Source of the DNA: an uncultured Granulosicoccaceae bacterium
GTDB taxonomy: Bacteria; Pseudomonadota; Gammaproteobacteria; JABXHR01
DNA: 7,342 bases
Assembly (NCBI GenBank): GCA_937921805.1
Contig: CAKZUS010000247.1
Coordinates: 1-7,342 of the forward strand
Reading direction: 5' to 3'
Positions 1-5,396 of the stretch are shown piece after piece. The notes beneath the pieces were generated by a model. It was not told the origin of the DNA and searched no databases. It worked only from the letters and a program-made list of their open reading frames with translations. A program made the translations under genes and the position numbers. The number at the start of each line of letters is the position of its first letter. The first letter of the stretch is position 1.

Positions 1-68
1 ACGACTAAAGCTTCATTGGACTGGCCAGCGGCGGGGTGCAGCTCGCTCGGATCGGTAGAGTCATTCAT
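1..68 (-). CDS. N-terminal fragment of a gene downstream of the methyltransferase; possible ferredoxin/ASKHA corrinoid reactivase
   Basis: An ATG at 68 opens a reading frame that runs without a stop to the window edge; only 22 codons are visible, beginning MNDSTDPSELHP and ending NEALVV. A purine-rich ribosome binding site (GGAAAG) lies just upstream, and the gene follows the methyltransferase stop by 69 bases in the same direction, so it probably belongs to the same operon. From what I remember of related corrinoid cassettes, the gene after the methyltransferase often encodes an N-terminal [2Fe-2S] ferredoxin plus ASKHA (DUF4445, RamA-like) protein that reductively reactivates Co(II) corrinoid. 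Those proteins often begin with a short polar leader and then a hydrophobic strand, which 'ALVV' could fit. That identification is inference from context; the visible residues do not prove it. Confidence 0.45.
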   Translation of the reverse strand, partial: MNDSTDPSELHPAAGQSNEALV

Positions 69-137
69 GGTCTTTCCATTGGGGTGACGTGAGGGAACAA
101 AGCGGTTCGCACTCGCGAGTCAAAGTGAGAGTCAGGA

Positions 138-1046
138 TTAACTACGTTGACGACGACTGGGACGACGCCCGCGCGCTGCAGCGCTGCCTTCGGCGGGCAC
201 TTCACGGAATTTCTGAATCCACTTCAGGCAGTCTGGGTCGTTGGAGTTCAGCACGTCCGCAGCCATAATCGCCTGCAGCTCGGGTTCGTGTAGCGGGTTC
301 ATAATGGCGCTGGTCATGCCGTGCGAGCTGGCCATAGCCAAGAAGTGCGCATTGATGCCGTGGCGATTGGGTAGCCCAAAGCTGACGTTGGAGGCGCCGC
401 AGGTGCTGTTGCATTTGAGTTCTTTGCGCAGCTTGTGCAAGATTTCAAACACTTGGCGACCGGCGGTACCCATGGCGCCGATGGGCATGACCAAGGGATC
501 GACGACGATATCAGCTGGCTTGATGCCGTGATCCTGGGCGCGCTCAACGATCTTTTTGGCGACGGCAAAGCGCACGTCGGGGTCTTCGGAGATACCGGTT
601 TCGTCGTTGGAAATAGCAACGACGGGCACGTCGTACTTTTTGACCAAAGGCAATACAGCTTCTAGGCGATCGTCCTCTCCCGTGACAGAGTTGAGCAGGG
701 GACGGCCTTTGCACACTTCCAGTCCGCGCTCTAGCGCCTCGTGAATCGAAGAGTCAATCGAGATCGGCGTGTCGGGACAGAGGGCTTGCACCATCTCAAT
801 CGCTTTGGCGAGTAAGCCTGGCTCGTCGGCAAGGGGAATCCCCGCGTTGACGTCGAGCATATGCGCACCGGCCTGTACTTGGGCGAGGGCATCGCGCTCA
901 ATGCGGCTAAAATCGCCTGCCTTCATCTCCTCAGCGAGGATCTTGCGGCCGGTCGGATTAATGCGCTCGCCAATGATCGTAAACGGACGATCAAAGCCAA
1001 TCACCCATTCTTTGCCTGAGGCAGAGGTGACGACAGTTTCGCTCAT
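138..1046 (-). CDS. Methyltetrahydrofolate:corrinoid methyltransferase (pterin-binding, AcsE/MeTr-like)
   Basis: 302-residue cytoplasmic protein with a pterin-binding TIM barrel of the dihydropteroate synthase/MeTr superfamily. Visible landmarks are GERINPTG (26-33), DVNAG (65-69), SIDS (96-99), NSVTGE (119-124), VVDPLVMPIG (181-190) and GASNVSFGLPNR (217-228). The Asn in the last motif matches the Asn near N5 of methyl-THF in characterised MeTr enzymes. The expected reaction is methyl exchange between a corrinoid protein and tetrahydrofolate. Beside a MetF-like reductase and a corrinoid protein it most likely runs towards methyl-THF, as in O- or N-demethylation. The ATG at 1046 has an AGGA site upstream. 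The C-terminal tail (about 285-302) is Ala/Arg-rich and basic, probably disordered, and lies outside the barrel. A 78-base gap separates it from the reductase gene upstream. It is not full MetH, since the homocysteine and B12 domains are absent. Confidence 0.9.
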   Translation of the reverse strand: MSETVVTSASGKEWVIGFDRPFTIIGERINPTGRKILAEEMKAGDFSRIERDALAQVQAGAHMLDVNAGIPLADEPGLLAKAIEMVQALCPDTPISIDSSIHEALERGLEVCKGRPLLNSVTGEDDRLEAVLPLVKKYDVPVVAISNDETGISEDPDVRFAVAKKIVERAQDHGIKPADIVVDPLVMPIGAMGTAGRQVFEILHKLRKELKCNSTCGASNVSFGLPNRHGINAHFLAMASSHGMTSAIMNPLHEPELQAIMAADVLNSNDPDCLKWIQKFREVPAEGSAAARGRRPSRRQRS

Positions 1047-1124
1047 GGTGCGTAATTCCTAAAAATTCGATGAAATGGAAAGGTCTAGTAACGGGTTTAA
1101 GTCACGGGGCTTGAGTGACCGGAT

Positions 1125-2027
1125 TTAAGTAATTGGGACGGTCACGTCGAAGCCCTTGGCGCTCAGGGTGAAGTGTCCATCGACCACTGCGTGACTCCAG
1201 GCGGCGGATTTTTTTAGACCGCCTAGGGGGTACATATGCACGCTGCTGATGCCGCAGTCAGGGTCGGTCGCGCTGTAGTGCGCCAGTTCGCGCACGAGCT
1301 GGTCTGGTGCATTGACGGTGAGCAGCTTGGCCACATTCATAGCTTGCTTGGTCAGGATGCGCATCGAGGCGCCGACGCCGCAGGCCTTGGCATGACCGAG
1401 CAAAGACTTGAGTGTCGCCAAGCCCGGAACGCCGATGTGAATAGGCAGCGCGTTGCCGCTGGCGCGCAGGGCGCGATCCCAGGCGATGATAGGTGCCGAT
1501 TCAAAGGCAAATTGGGTGGCGATGTACAGCTGGGCATCACTGCGCTGGTGGAAGGCATTTTTCCAGTCAATGGCTTCTTGTAGTGCGCTGTCGCTGATGT
1601 CGGGGCTGCCTTCGGGGTGACCGGCAACGCCGATGGTTTTGATCCCGTTTTTGTCGAAAATTCCCGTATCAAGCAGGCTCATGGAGCTGTCGTAAGGGCC
1701 AACGGGTGTGTCCACAGCACCCGCGAGGGCGACGACCTGCTCGACGCCTGCTTCGCCGACACACCGCGCGACAAAGTCACTGAATTGGGCTTCGCTCTCG
1801 ATGGAGCGCGCGGCGAAATGCGGCGCGGGCACAAAGCCCTCTTCACGCAAACGCTTGGCGGTGGCGACGGTGTCGAGGTAGTCGCTGCCAGGAAGAAAAG
1901 TCACGGCGACCATGCAGCCGGGGCGCAAATGCTCTTGGTAGCTGGCGAGTTTTTTAGACTGCCCCGGCGTGGTTTCAATCGTGAAACCGCGCATGAAGTC
2001 AATAATCTGCTCAGCGGTGGCGCTCAC
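1125..2027 (-). CDS. Methylenetetrahydrofolate reductase, MetF-like, operon-dedicated copy
   Basis: 300 residues, close to the ~296 of E. coli MetF; a single FAD-binding TIM barrel without a eukaryotic-type regulatory domain. Landmarks include ETTPG (18-22), whose Glu aligns with the catalytic Glu of MetF's FEFFPP segment; PAPHFAAR (67-74); VALAG...D (99-106); IGVAGHPEGSPD (132-143), like the MetF GVA-x-YPE-x-HP motif; TQFAFE (171-176); and GVPG (199-202). It interconverts 5-methyl-THF and 5,10-methylene-THF. In this operon it probably oxidises methyl-THF made by the next gene, feeding methyl groups into the folate C1 pool, the reverse of its usual biosynthetic direction; that direction is inference. 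The start is GTG at 2027, overlapping the upstream stop in a 4-base GTGA junction, with AGAGGA upstream, so translation is probably coupled. A chromosomal metF for methionine synthesis would be expected elsewhere. Confidence 0.9.
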   Translation of the reverse strand: MSATAEQIIDFMRGFTIETTPGQSKKLASYQEHLRPGCMVAVTFLPGSDYLDTVATAKRLREEGFVPAPHFAARSIESEAQFSDFVARCVGEAGVEQVVALAGAVDTPVGPYDSSMSLLDTGIFDKNGIKTIGVAGHPEGSPDISDSALQEAIDWKNAFHQRSDAQLYIATQFAFESAPIIAWDRALRASGNALPIHIGVPGLATLKSLLGHAKACGVGASMRILTKQAMNVAKLLTVNAPDQLVRELAHYSATDPDCGISSVHMYPLGGLKKSAAWSHAVVDGHFTLSAKGFDVTVPIT

Positions 2028-2377
2028 TGTTGTTCCTCTTGGACTTTTTGGGCTTTTTGGGTCTCTGGGGTCTCTTGACCGCGAGTAATCTCGCCAAGTG
2101 CCAGTACAAAATCGCGCAGATCTTGGTCGCTAAAAGACGCCTCAATCTCGGCAGCGCGTGCGTGAATCACCGCGTCGAGATCATCGTCACACGGTGTTTC
2201 TTCGCGGCGCCAGTCGGCCAGATAGTCGTCGGTGGTGCCCTTTCCTGCGCGCATTGCTGCGCTATCAATCGCTTCTTGGAAGCGTTCGCTCAATAACACT
2301 TTGGCGGTTTTACGGCCCTTTTTCGCGATGAGCTGCGACGGGATATCGCGCCAATACACAGTCACTAGCTTTGCCAT
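2024..2377 (-). CDS. Virulence_fact (PF13769-like) conserved small protein of the corrinoid C1 cassette
   Basis: 117 residues, soluble, no signal peptide. The N-terminus (VTVYWRDIPSQLIAKKGR, 5-22), followed by an RFQEAID stretch (32-38), AAMRAG (40-45) and DDYLADWRR (50-58), matches the small conserved family usually annotated 'virulence factor'. That name is inherited and says nothing about this context. It overlaps the DUF1638 gene by 13 bases and the reductase gene by 4, with an AGGAGA site about seven bases before its ATG, so it is tightly coupled to both. This family is, as far as I recall, often found beside DUF1638, MetF-like and corrinoid methyltransferase genes, so an accessory role in corrinoid or folate methyl transfer is more likely than virulence. 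The last ~17 residues are a Gln/Glu/Lys-rich tail, probably disordered. No catalytic motif is recognisable. Confidence 0.8.
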   Translation of the reverse strand: MAKLVTVYWRDIPSQLIAKKGRKTAKVLLSERFQEAIDSAAMRAGKGTTDDYLADWRREETPCDDDLDAVIHARAAEIEASFSDQDLRDFVLALGEITRGQETPETQKAQKVQEEQQ

Positions 2378-3048
2378 GCAAGCTCTCCTGAAGCCGTTTT
2401 TTTATAAAAATGAATAATGTCGTGCTGCATTGTGCCCAGCCCTGTTTCGAGGGTCTCCAGGGGCAGTCCCAGGCGCTCCGAGGCTTGTTGTGCCAGGGCG
2501 TGTTGGGCCTTGTCGGGCTGCTGCACGAGATACACCATGCGCCGGTAGTGCGCGAAGTACATATCGCGCAGCTCAGGGTGCTTGGCCATGCCCATGCCCT
2601 GCCAGATCAAGCGCTCAAAATGCCGGGCTAAAAAATCCGTGAGGTAAAACGTCCCCAGCTCGTCTTCTTGCATCGCTGCAAAACGCGCCGCGCTAGCAAA
2701 AAACTCATAGCAGTGCGCTCCCGCGAGGCGCTCTACGCCGTAGCGCTCTAGGACGCGGTCCAGCGCACCGCCGGTGCCGCAGTCGGCATAAGCGACAAAG
2801 CGATGCGCAAATTGCCCGGTGGTTTTTTGTAGCATGGCTTCAACCGCGCCCGCAATGCGCTCAGGTCGGTTGTGCAGCTCGGCGGGCAAGCACTGGATCT
2901 TGAGTTGATCCAGGGCGTTGTGGCGCTTGATGGCGACCAGCTCGTGGGACAGTGCTCCGCAGGCGATGATAAGCGAAGGGGCCGCCGCCGCATGGGGCTG
3001 GTCCACGTCGTGGCCGCCCGCGGCGTGACCCAAGACTAATCCGTCCAC
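2365..3048 (-). CDS. DUF1638 family protein of the corrinoid C1 cassette
   Basis: 227 residues with the DUF1638 signature: LIIACGALSHEL (26-37), CLPAELHNRPERI (53-65), YADCGTGG (87-94) and AHCYEFFA (111-118). Cys30, Cys90, His112 and Cys113, perhaps with His59, sit inside the conserved blocks and look like candidate metal or cofactor ligands. The family is uncharacterised to my knowledge, but it recurs next to corrinoid proteins and methyl-corrinoid methyltransferases, so a role in loading, protecting or activating the corrinoid is plausible inference. The start is GTG at 3048, chosen because AAGGAAG (3056-3062) lies seven bases upstream; an alternative GTG at residue 16 has no such site. The first 20 residues contain three histidines (8, 13, 19) ahead of the domain. 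The gene starts 23 bases after the corrinoid protein stop and overlaps the next gene by 13 bases. Confidence 0.85.
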   Translation of the reverse strand: MDGLVLGHAAGGHDVDQPHAAAAPSLIIACGALSHELVAIKRHNALDQLKIQCLPAELHNRPERIAGAVEAMLQKTTGQFAHRFVAYADCGTGGALDRVLERYGVERLAGAHCYEFFASAARFAAMQEDELGTFYLTDFLARHFERLIWQGMGMAKHPELRDMYFAHYRRMVYLVQQPDKAQHALAQQASERLGLPLETLETGLGTMQHDIIHFYKKTASGELAWQS

Positions 3049-3055
3049 GGATGCG

Positions 3056-3062
3056 CTTCCTT
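3056..3062 (-). promoter_or_regulatory. Ribosome binding site fixing the GTG start of the DUF1638 gene
   Basis: On the minus strand AAGGAAG stands seven bases before the GTG at 3048. It supports that non-ATG start over the internal GTG at residue 16, and it lies within the 23-base spacer after the corrinoid protein stop. Confidence 0.65.
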
Positions 3063-3071
3063 AGTCGCTCG

Positions 3072-3782
3072 TCAGCGCGTGAGGGCGCGCTTTTGCTCAA
3101 CCATAGACTTGGCGGTCTCGACGGCCACCGCCGCGTCGCGGCAATAAGCGTCGGCGCCAATGGCTTGGCCAAATTCTTCGTTCAGCGGCGCGCCCCCGAC
3201 CAAGACGATGTAATCATCGCGGCGGCCTTGCTCAATGAGGGTGTCGATCACGACTTTCATATACGGCATAGTCGTGGTCAGTAGCGCTGACATGCCCAGT
3301 ATTTCAGGCTGGTGCTCGTCCAAAGCTTCGAGGTAGTTCTCAACGGGGTTGTTGATGCCAATATCGAAGACTTCGAAACCCGCACCTTCCATCATCATGG
3401 ACACGAGGTTTTTGCCGATGTCGTGAATATCACCTTTGACGGTGCCGACGACCATTTTGCCGACTGTCTCTGCGCCGGTCTCTGCCAGAAGCGGGCGTAA
3501 AATAGCCATGCCGCCTTTCATGGCATTGGCCGCCATCAAGACTTCAGGGACAAACAAGATCCCGTCGCGAAAATCGATACCAACAATGCGCATCCCTTCG
3601 ACCAAGGCATCACTGAGCACTTTGCTGGGTGACCAGCCGCGCTCTAGTAACAGACTCGTGCCTTCGATAATCTCGTCTTTTAGGCCATTGTAGAGGTCAT
3701 CGTGCATTTGCTCGACAAGCTCTTCATCGTCCAGCTCGGAGAGGATGATCTCTTCTTCGTCGTCGTATTGTTCTTCGCTCAT
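3072..3782 (-). CDS. Cobalamin-binding corrinoid protein (methylamine/O-demethylase type, MtbC/MttC-like)
   Basis: 236 residues from the ATG at 3782. Architecture: acidic leader (1-24), helical B12-binding cap about 25-105 with FVPEVLMAANAMKGG (77-91), then a Rossmann B12 domain with GTVKGDIHDIGKN (113-125), SALLTTT (165-171) and GGAP (196-199). Asp118, His120 and Gly123 form the DxHxxG signature in which the His is the lower axial cobalt ligand. It carries the methyl group between a substrate methyltransferase and the methyl-THF methyltransferase downstream. An upstream in-frame start at 3815 would add 11 residues, but ATG 3782 has an AGGAA site ten bases upstream and gives the usual family start. 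This is the first gene of the cassette. Residues 7-23 hold eleven Asp/Glu, a stronger acidic leader than I expect for the family. The methylated substrate cannot be deduced. Confidence 0.92.
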   Translation of the reverse strand: MSEEQYDDEEEIILSELDDEELVEQMHDDLYNGLKDEIIEGTSLLLERGWSPSKVLSDALVEGMRIVGIDFRDGILFVPEVLMAANAMKGGMAILRPLLAETGAETVGKMVVGTVKGDIHDIGKNLVSMMMEGAGFEVFDIGINNPVENYLEALDEHQPEILGMSALLTTTMPYMKVVIDTLIEQGRRDDYIVLVGGAPLNEEFGQAIGADAYCRDAAVAVETAKSMVEQKRALTR

Positions 3783-3829
3783 AAGACTTCGATTCCTACT
3801 GTGGTGTAAGGGCAACGTGGCGCTAGAGT

Positions 3830-3856
3830 ATGCAGCAATACGCCTCTACGCTGCAT
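3830..3856. repeat. Inverted repeat ATGCAGC-N13-GCTGCAT in the corrinoid operon leader
   Basis: Perfect seven-base arms at 3830-3836 and 3850-3856 with a 13-base spacer, 48-74 bases upstream of the corrinoid protein ATG. It could be an operator or, if transcribed, a leader hairpin. The sequence shows symmetry only; no regulator is identified. Confidence 0.5.
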
Positions 3857-3908
3857 TCGCCGCGACCTGTGCTGTGTGGAAAACGACAGAGGCCCTGTTT
3901 GGCGCCCC

Positions 3909-3940
3909 TGTATGCGGTTGTTCAGGCTGTTGTGCATACA
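3909..3940. repeat. Inverted repeat TGTATGC-N18-GCATACA upstream of the corrinoid operon
   Basis: Perfect seven-base arms at 3909-3915 and 3934-3940. The hexamer GTATGC recurs at 3828-3833, overlapping the other inverted repeat, so the same half-site appears three times within 112 bases. This arrangement is compatible with binding of a dimeric regulator to the operon promoter. The 127-base distance to the start codon suits an activator site or far-upstream operator. Function is inferred. Confidence 0.45.
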
Positions 3941-4041
3941 AAAATGACGCCGAAATACACAAGCTATTGTCGACAGTGGGCTGCAAGAGGTTGCCCCAGG
4001 AGGTGTTTTGCATAGAGCAATTTGCAGGGGCAATGGCCGGT

Positions 4042-4656
4042 TTAGTGATGCAAGGCAGCCGTGCACGTGGCGCACTGAGCGCGCAGGATGTCGAGATGAT
4101 GTACTTGCCAATGCGCGGGGGGAGCCGGATGCGCGTCGATGCGCAAGTGCAGGGCCGTGGCACCCGCTGCCAGGGCCGTGGCGACATCAAAACCATTATC
4201 ACCGACCATGATCATGCTCTCGCTGGGCACGCCCCAGCGGCTGGCGATCAGGTGTAGCCCATCGGGTTGGGGCTTGGGAGGGCAGTGTTCTCGGGCGATC
4301 ACAACATCATCGTGAAAGTACGCGCGCAAGCCCGCCGCCTCCAGCGTTGCCAGCGCAATGCGATAGGCGTTGCGCGTCAAGATAGCGAGCTGCACGCCGT
4401 GGGAGTGCAAATGCGTTAGCAGCGCCAGAGCGCCGTCGCGGGCCTGGGCCTGATTCGCGAGGTCCATCTCTAGATCGAACAGCTGCGTGTGCAGACGATG
4501 CTGCTCACTGGGGGGCAGCAGCGCGATTTGCTCCAAGATGGGCTCGCCTTCGGGTAAGCCCAATTGCGCACGGATGGCGTCGAAGTCATGAACGGCTTCG
4601 GTGAGGGTGCCATCCATGTCGAATACCCAGTGCAGGCAAGGTGTGGTGCGGTGCAT
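4042..4656 (-). CDS. HAD-superfamily phosphatase (phosphoglycolate phosphatase/pyrophosphatase-like)
   Basis: 204 residues from the ATG at 4656. Haloacid dehalogenase motifs are in order: WVFDMDGTLTE (10-20) with nucleophile Asp13 and Asp15; AILTRN (91-96) with Thr94; Lys128 in PPKPQPDG; and MVGDNGFDVATALAAG (150-165) with Asp153 and Asp157. A small helical cap lies between motifs I and II (about 20-80), the subfamily I layout. The substrate is a small phosphorylated metabolite that cannot be named from sequence. An upstream ATG at 4761 would add 35 residues that overlap the peroxiredoxin gene in another frame and look unrelated to HAD proteins, so I prefer 4656, although its ribosome site is weak. 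The stop of the peroxiredoxin lies 19 bases upstream, so the two genes are probably co-transcribed. Confidence 0.88.
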   Translation of the reverse strand: MHRTTPCLHWVFDMDGTLTEAVHDFDAIRAQLGLPEGEPILEQIALLPPSEQHRLHTQLFDLEMDLANQAQARDGALALLTHLHSHGVQLAILTRNAYRIALATLEAAGLRAYFHDDVVIAREHCPPKPQPDGLHLIASRWGVPSESMIMVGDNGFDVATALAAGATALHLRIDAHPAPPAHWQVHHLDILRAQCATCTAALHH

Positions 4657-4675
4657 GGGGGTTAAGCGAGAAGCG

Positions 4676-5152
4676 CTACCACTGTGCGAGTAGGGCGTCG
4701 GCGCTGGTGTTCTCTGCGGTGCCAGCATTGTCTTCGACGAGACATGTCTCCACGATGCCATCTTGCAAGACCAGCGTAAAGCGCTTGGCGCGCTCGCCTA
4801 AGCCTGCTCCGCTGAGATCCAGGGTCAGCCCCATTGCACGGCAAAAATCGGCGTTCCAATCCGCCAACATGTCGATGCCCTCGGCATTGGCGCTCTCGCC
4901 CCAGGCGCGCATCGTAAAGGCATCATTGACCGCAACACAGGCGATGCGATCAACACCGTGCTCGCGCAAGGTGTCACCGTGGACCACAAAACTCGGCAGC
5001 GAGGCCGCCGTGCAGGTGGGCGTAAAAGCCCCGGGTACGCCAAACAAGATCACTTTTCCGTCGCATAGTGCGCTGGTGTGAAAATCTGCGAGGCCGTTGT
5101 CACCGAGAACTTTGACGTTCATTTGTGGAAGGGTATCGCCAAGACTAATCAT
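4676..5152 (-). CDS. Peroxiredoxin, Prx5/type II (AhpC-TSA/redoxin fold)
   Basis: 158 residues, the normal size for a Prx5 without a glutaredoxin domain; cytoplasmic. The active-site segment is FGVPGAFTPTCT (37-48), with peroxidatic Cys47 and Thr44; Arg124 in the AKRF segment is the probable third active-site residue. Cys72, in RIACVAVNDAF, is 25 residues after Cys47, the spacing of the second Cys in plant type II enzymes; a resolving role is possible. It reduces hydrogen or organic peroxides with thiol donors such as glutaredoxin or thioredoxin. The reading frame stays open back to 5401, but ATG 5152 is chosen because AAAGGAG lies seven bases before it and the protein then begins MISLGDTLP as the family does; the upstream 83 residues show no domain. 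It leads a probable two-gene unit with the HAD phosphatase. Confidence 0.92.
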   Translation of the reverse strand: MISLGDTLPQMNVKVLGDNGLADFHTSALCDGKVILFGVPGAFTPTCTAASLPSFVVHGDTLREHGVDRIACVAVNDAFTMRAWGESANAEGIDMLADWNADFCRAMGLTLDLSGAGLGERAKRFTLVLQDGIVETCLVEDNAGTAENTSADALLAQW

Positions 5153-5159
5153 TCTCTCT

Positions 5160-5166
5160 CTCCTTT
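5160..5166 (-). promoter_or_regulatory. Strong Shine-Dalgarno that fixes the peroxiredoxin start
   Basis: On the minus strand AAAGGAG followed by a GA-repeat spacer of seven bases precedes ATG 5152. This is the main reason for rejecting the 83-codon longer open frame upstream. Confidence 0.75.
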
Positions 5167-5217
5167 GGGGAATTTCGCGCGTAGCTCTACAAAATAACGT
5201 CCACTTTGCCCAATTTA

Positions 5218-5233
5218 GATTCAATAATGAATC
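5218..5233. repeat. Palindrome GATTCA-N4-TGAATC upstream of the peroxiredoxin gene
   Basis: Perfect six-base arms around ATAA, located 66-81 bases upstream of the peroxiredoxin ATG in an AT-rich patch where its promoter would be expected. It could be an operator. On the minus strand it is preceded by ATAG and there are loose OxyR-like tetramers at 11-base steps, but the match is too weak to name the regulator. Confidence 0.45.
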
Positions 5234-5319
5234 ACTATGCCAAGGCCAGGTATCGGTATTTGCAATAACATGTGCCACTGCGTAGGCATGGTCTGGTTTT
5301 CTGTAATTATTGCCCTTAC

Positions 5320-5396
5320 GGTAACCAATGGTTGCCTGATTTGTCCACCCCGTCAGGCGGCTGCTTTTGCGCCCCGCTTGTGTGCGGGGCTTTTTT
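5320..5396 (+). ncRNA. Candidate plus-strand structured RNA ending in an intrinsic terminator
   Basis: No protein gene is seen in 5153-5394, yet the plus strand ends in a clear terminator. Just before it, GGTAACC-AAT-GGTTGCC (5320-5336) folds as a seven-pair hairpin with one G-T wobble. A second hairpin pairs 5330-5339 with 5353-5362, with GCCTGA/TCAGGC as its perfect core. The two share 5330-5336, so they cannot form together, as in an attenuator or switch. A weak -35/-10 pair with 17-base spacing (TTGCAA 5260-5265, TAGGCA 5283-5288) could drive it. No known RNA family (6S, 4.5S, tmRNA, RyhB-like) was recognised. The 5' end is unknown; it may also be only an antisense-blocking terminator at the end of sdaA. 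Confidence 0.35.
5371..5396 (+). terminator. Rho-independent terminator reading on the plus strand
   Basis: Stem GCCCCGC (5371-5377) and GCGGGGC (5384-5390), six-base loop, then six T (5391-5396). The T-run lies on the plus strand only, so it stops plus-strand transcription just before the 3' end of sdaA. On the minus strand no U-run follows the same stem, so it is not a good terminator for sdaA, though it could shield the 3' end of sdaA mRNA. Confidence 0.7.

Larger units (their letters stand above)
3783..4041 (-). promoter_or_regulatory. Non-coding upstream region of the corrinoid operon, with promoter expected
   Basis: 259 bases separate the HAD gene stop from the corrinoid protein start, and I see no convincing gene on either strand. 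It must hold the operon promoter, but I could not pick a convincing -35/-10 pair by eye. Two perfect seven-base inverted repeats are listed separately. A weaker pair, TTGCCCC at 3991-3997 and GGGGCAA at 4027-4033, lies just beyond the HAD stop and might form a 3' hairpin for that gene, but no U-run follows. No cobalamin riboswitch B12 box was recognised. Confidence 0.55.

Noticed and set aside
111..120. Ten-base palindrome ACTCGCGAGT between the methyltransferase and the next gene
   Set aside because: A single short palindrome in a 69-base intra-operon gap is expected by chance in GC-rich DNA; no second site or promoter elements seen.
1101..1119. Small hairpin GTCAC-N9-GTGAC and a repeated TTTAAGT (1096-1102, 1124-1130) between the reductase and methyltransferase genes
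   Set aside because: Arms are only five bases, no U-run follows, and it lies inside an apparent operon; too weak to call a terminator or attenuator.
3783..4041. Cobalamin riboswitch ahead of the corrinoid operon
   Set aside because: I looked for the B12 box and the characteristic GC-rich flanking stems and found neither by eye; a covariance-model scan would settle it.
3745..4257. Plus-strand open frame of 170 codons across the gap before the corrinoid operon
   Set aside because: It runs antisense to the starts of the corrinoid gene and the end of the HAD gene, has no domain-like composition, and looks like a by-product of GC-rich coding sequence on the other strand.
4657..4761. Longer HAD phosphatase starting at 4761
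   Set aside because: The 35 extra residues overlap peroxiredoxin coding sequence in another frame and are not HAD-like; the start at 4656 places the DxD motif at the usual position.
5320..5396. Known RNA families (4.5S, 6S, tmRNA, glycine riboswitch, RyhB-like) for the structured region
   Set aside because: None of their signature sequences are present; only the generic hairpins and terminator can be supported.
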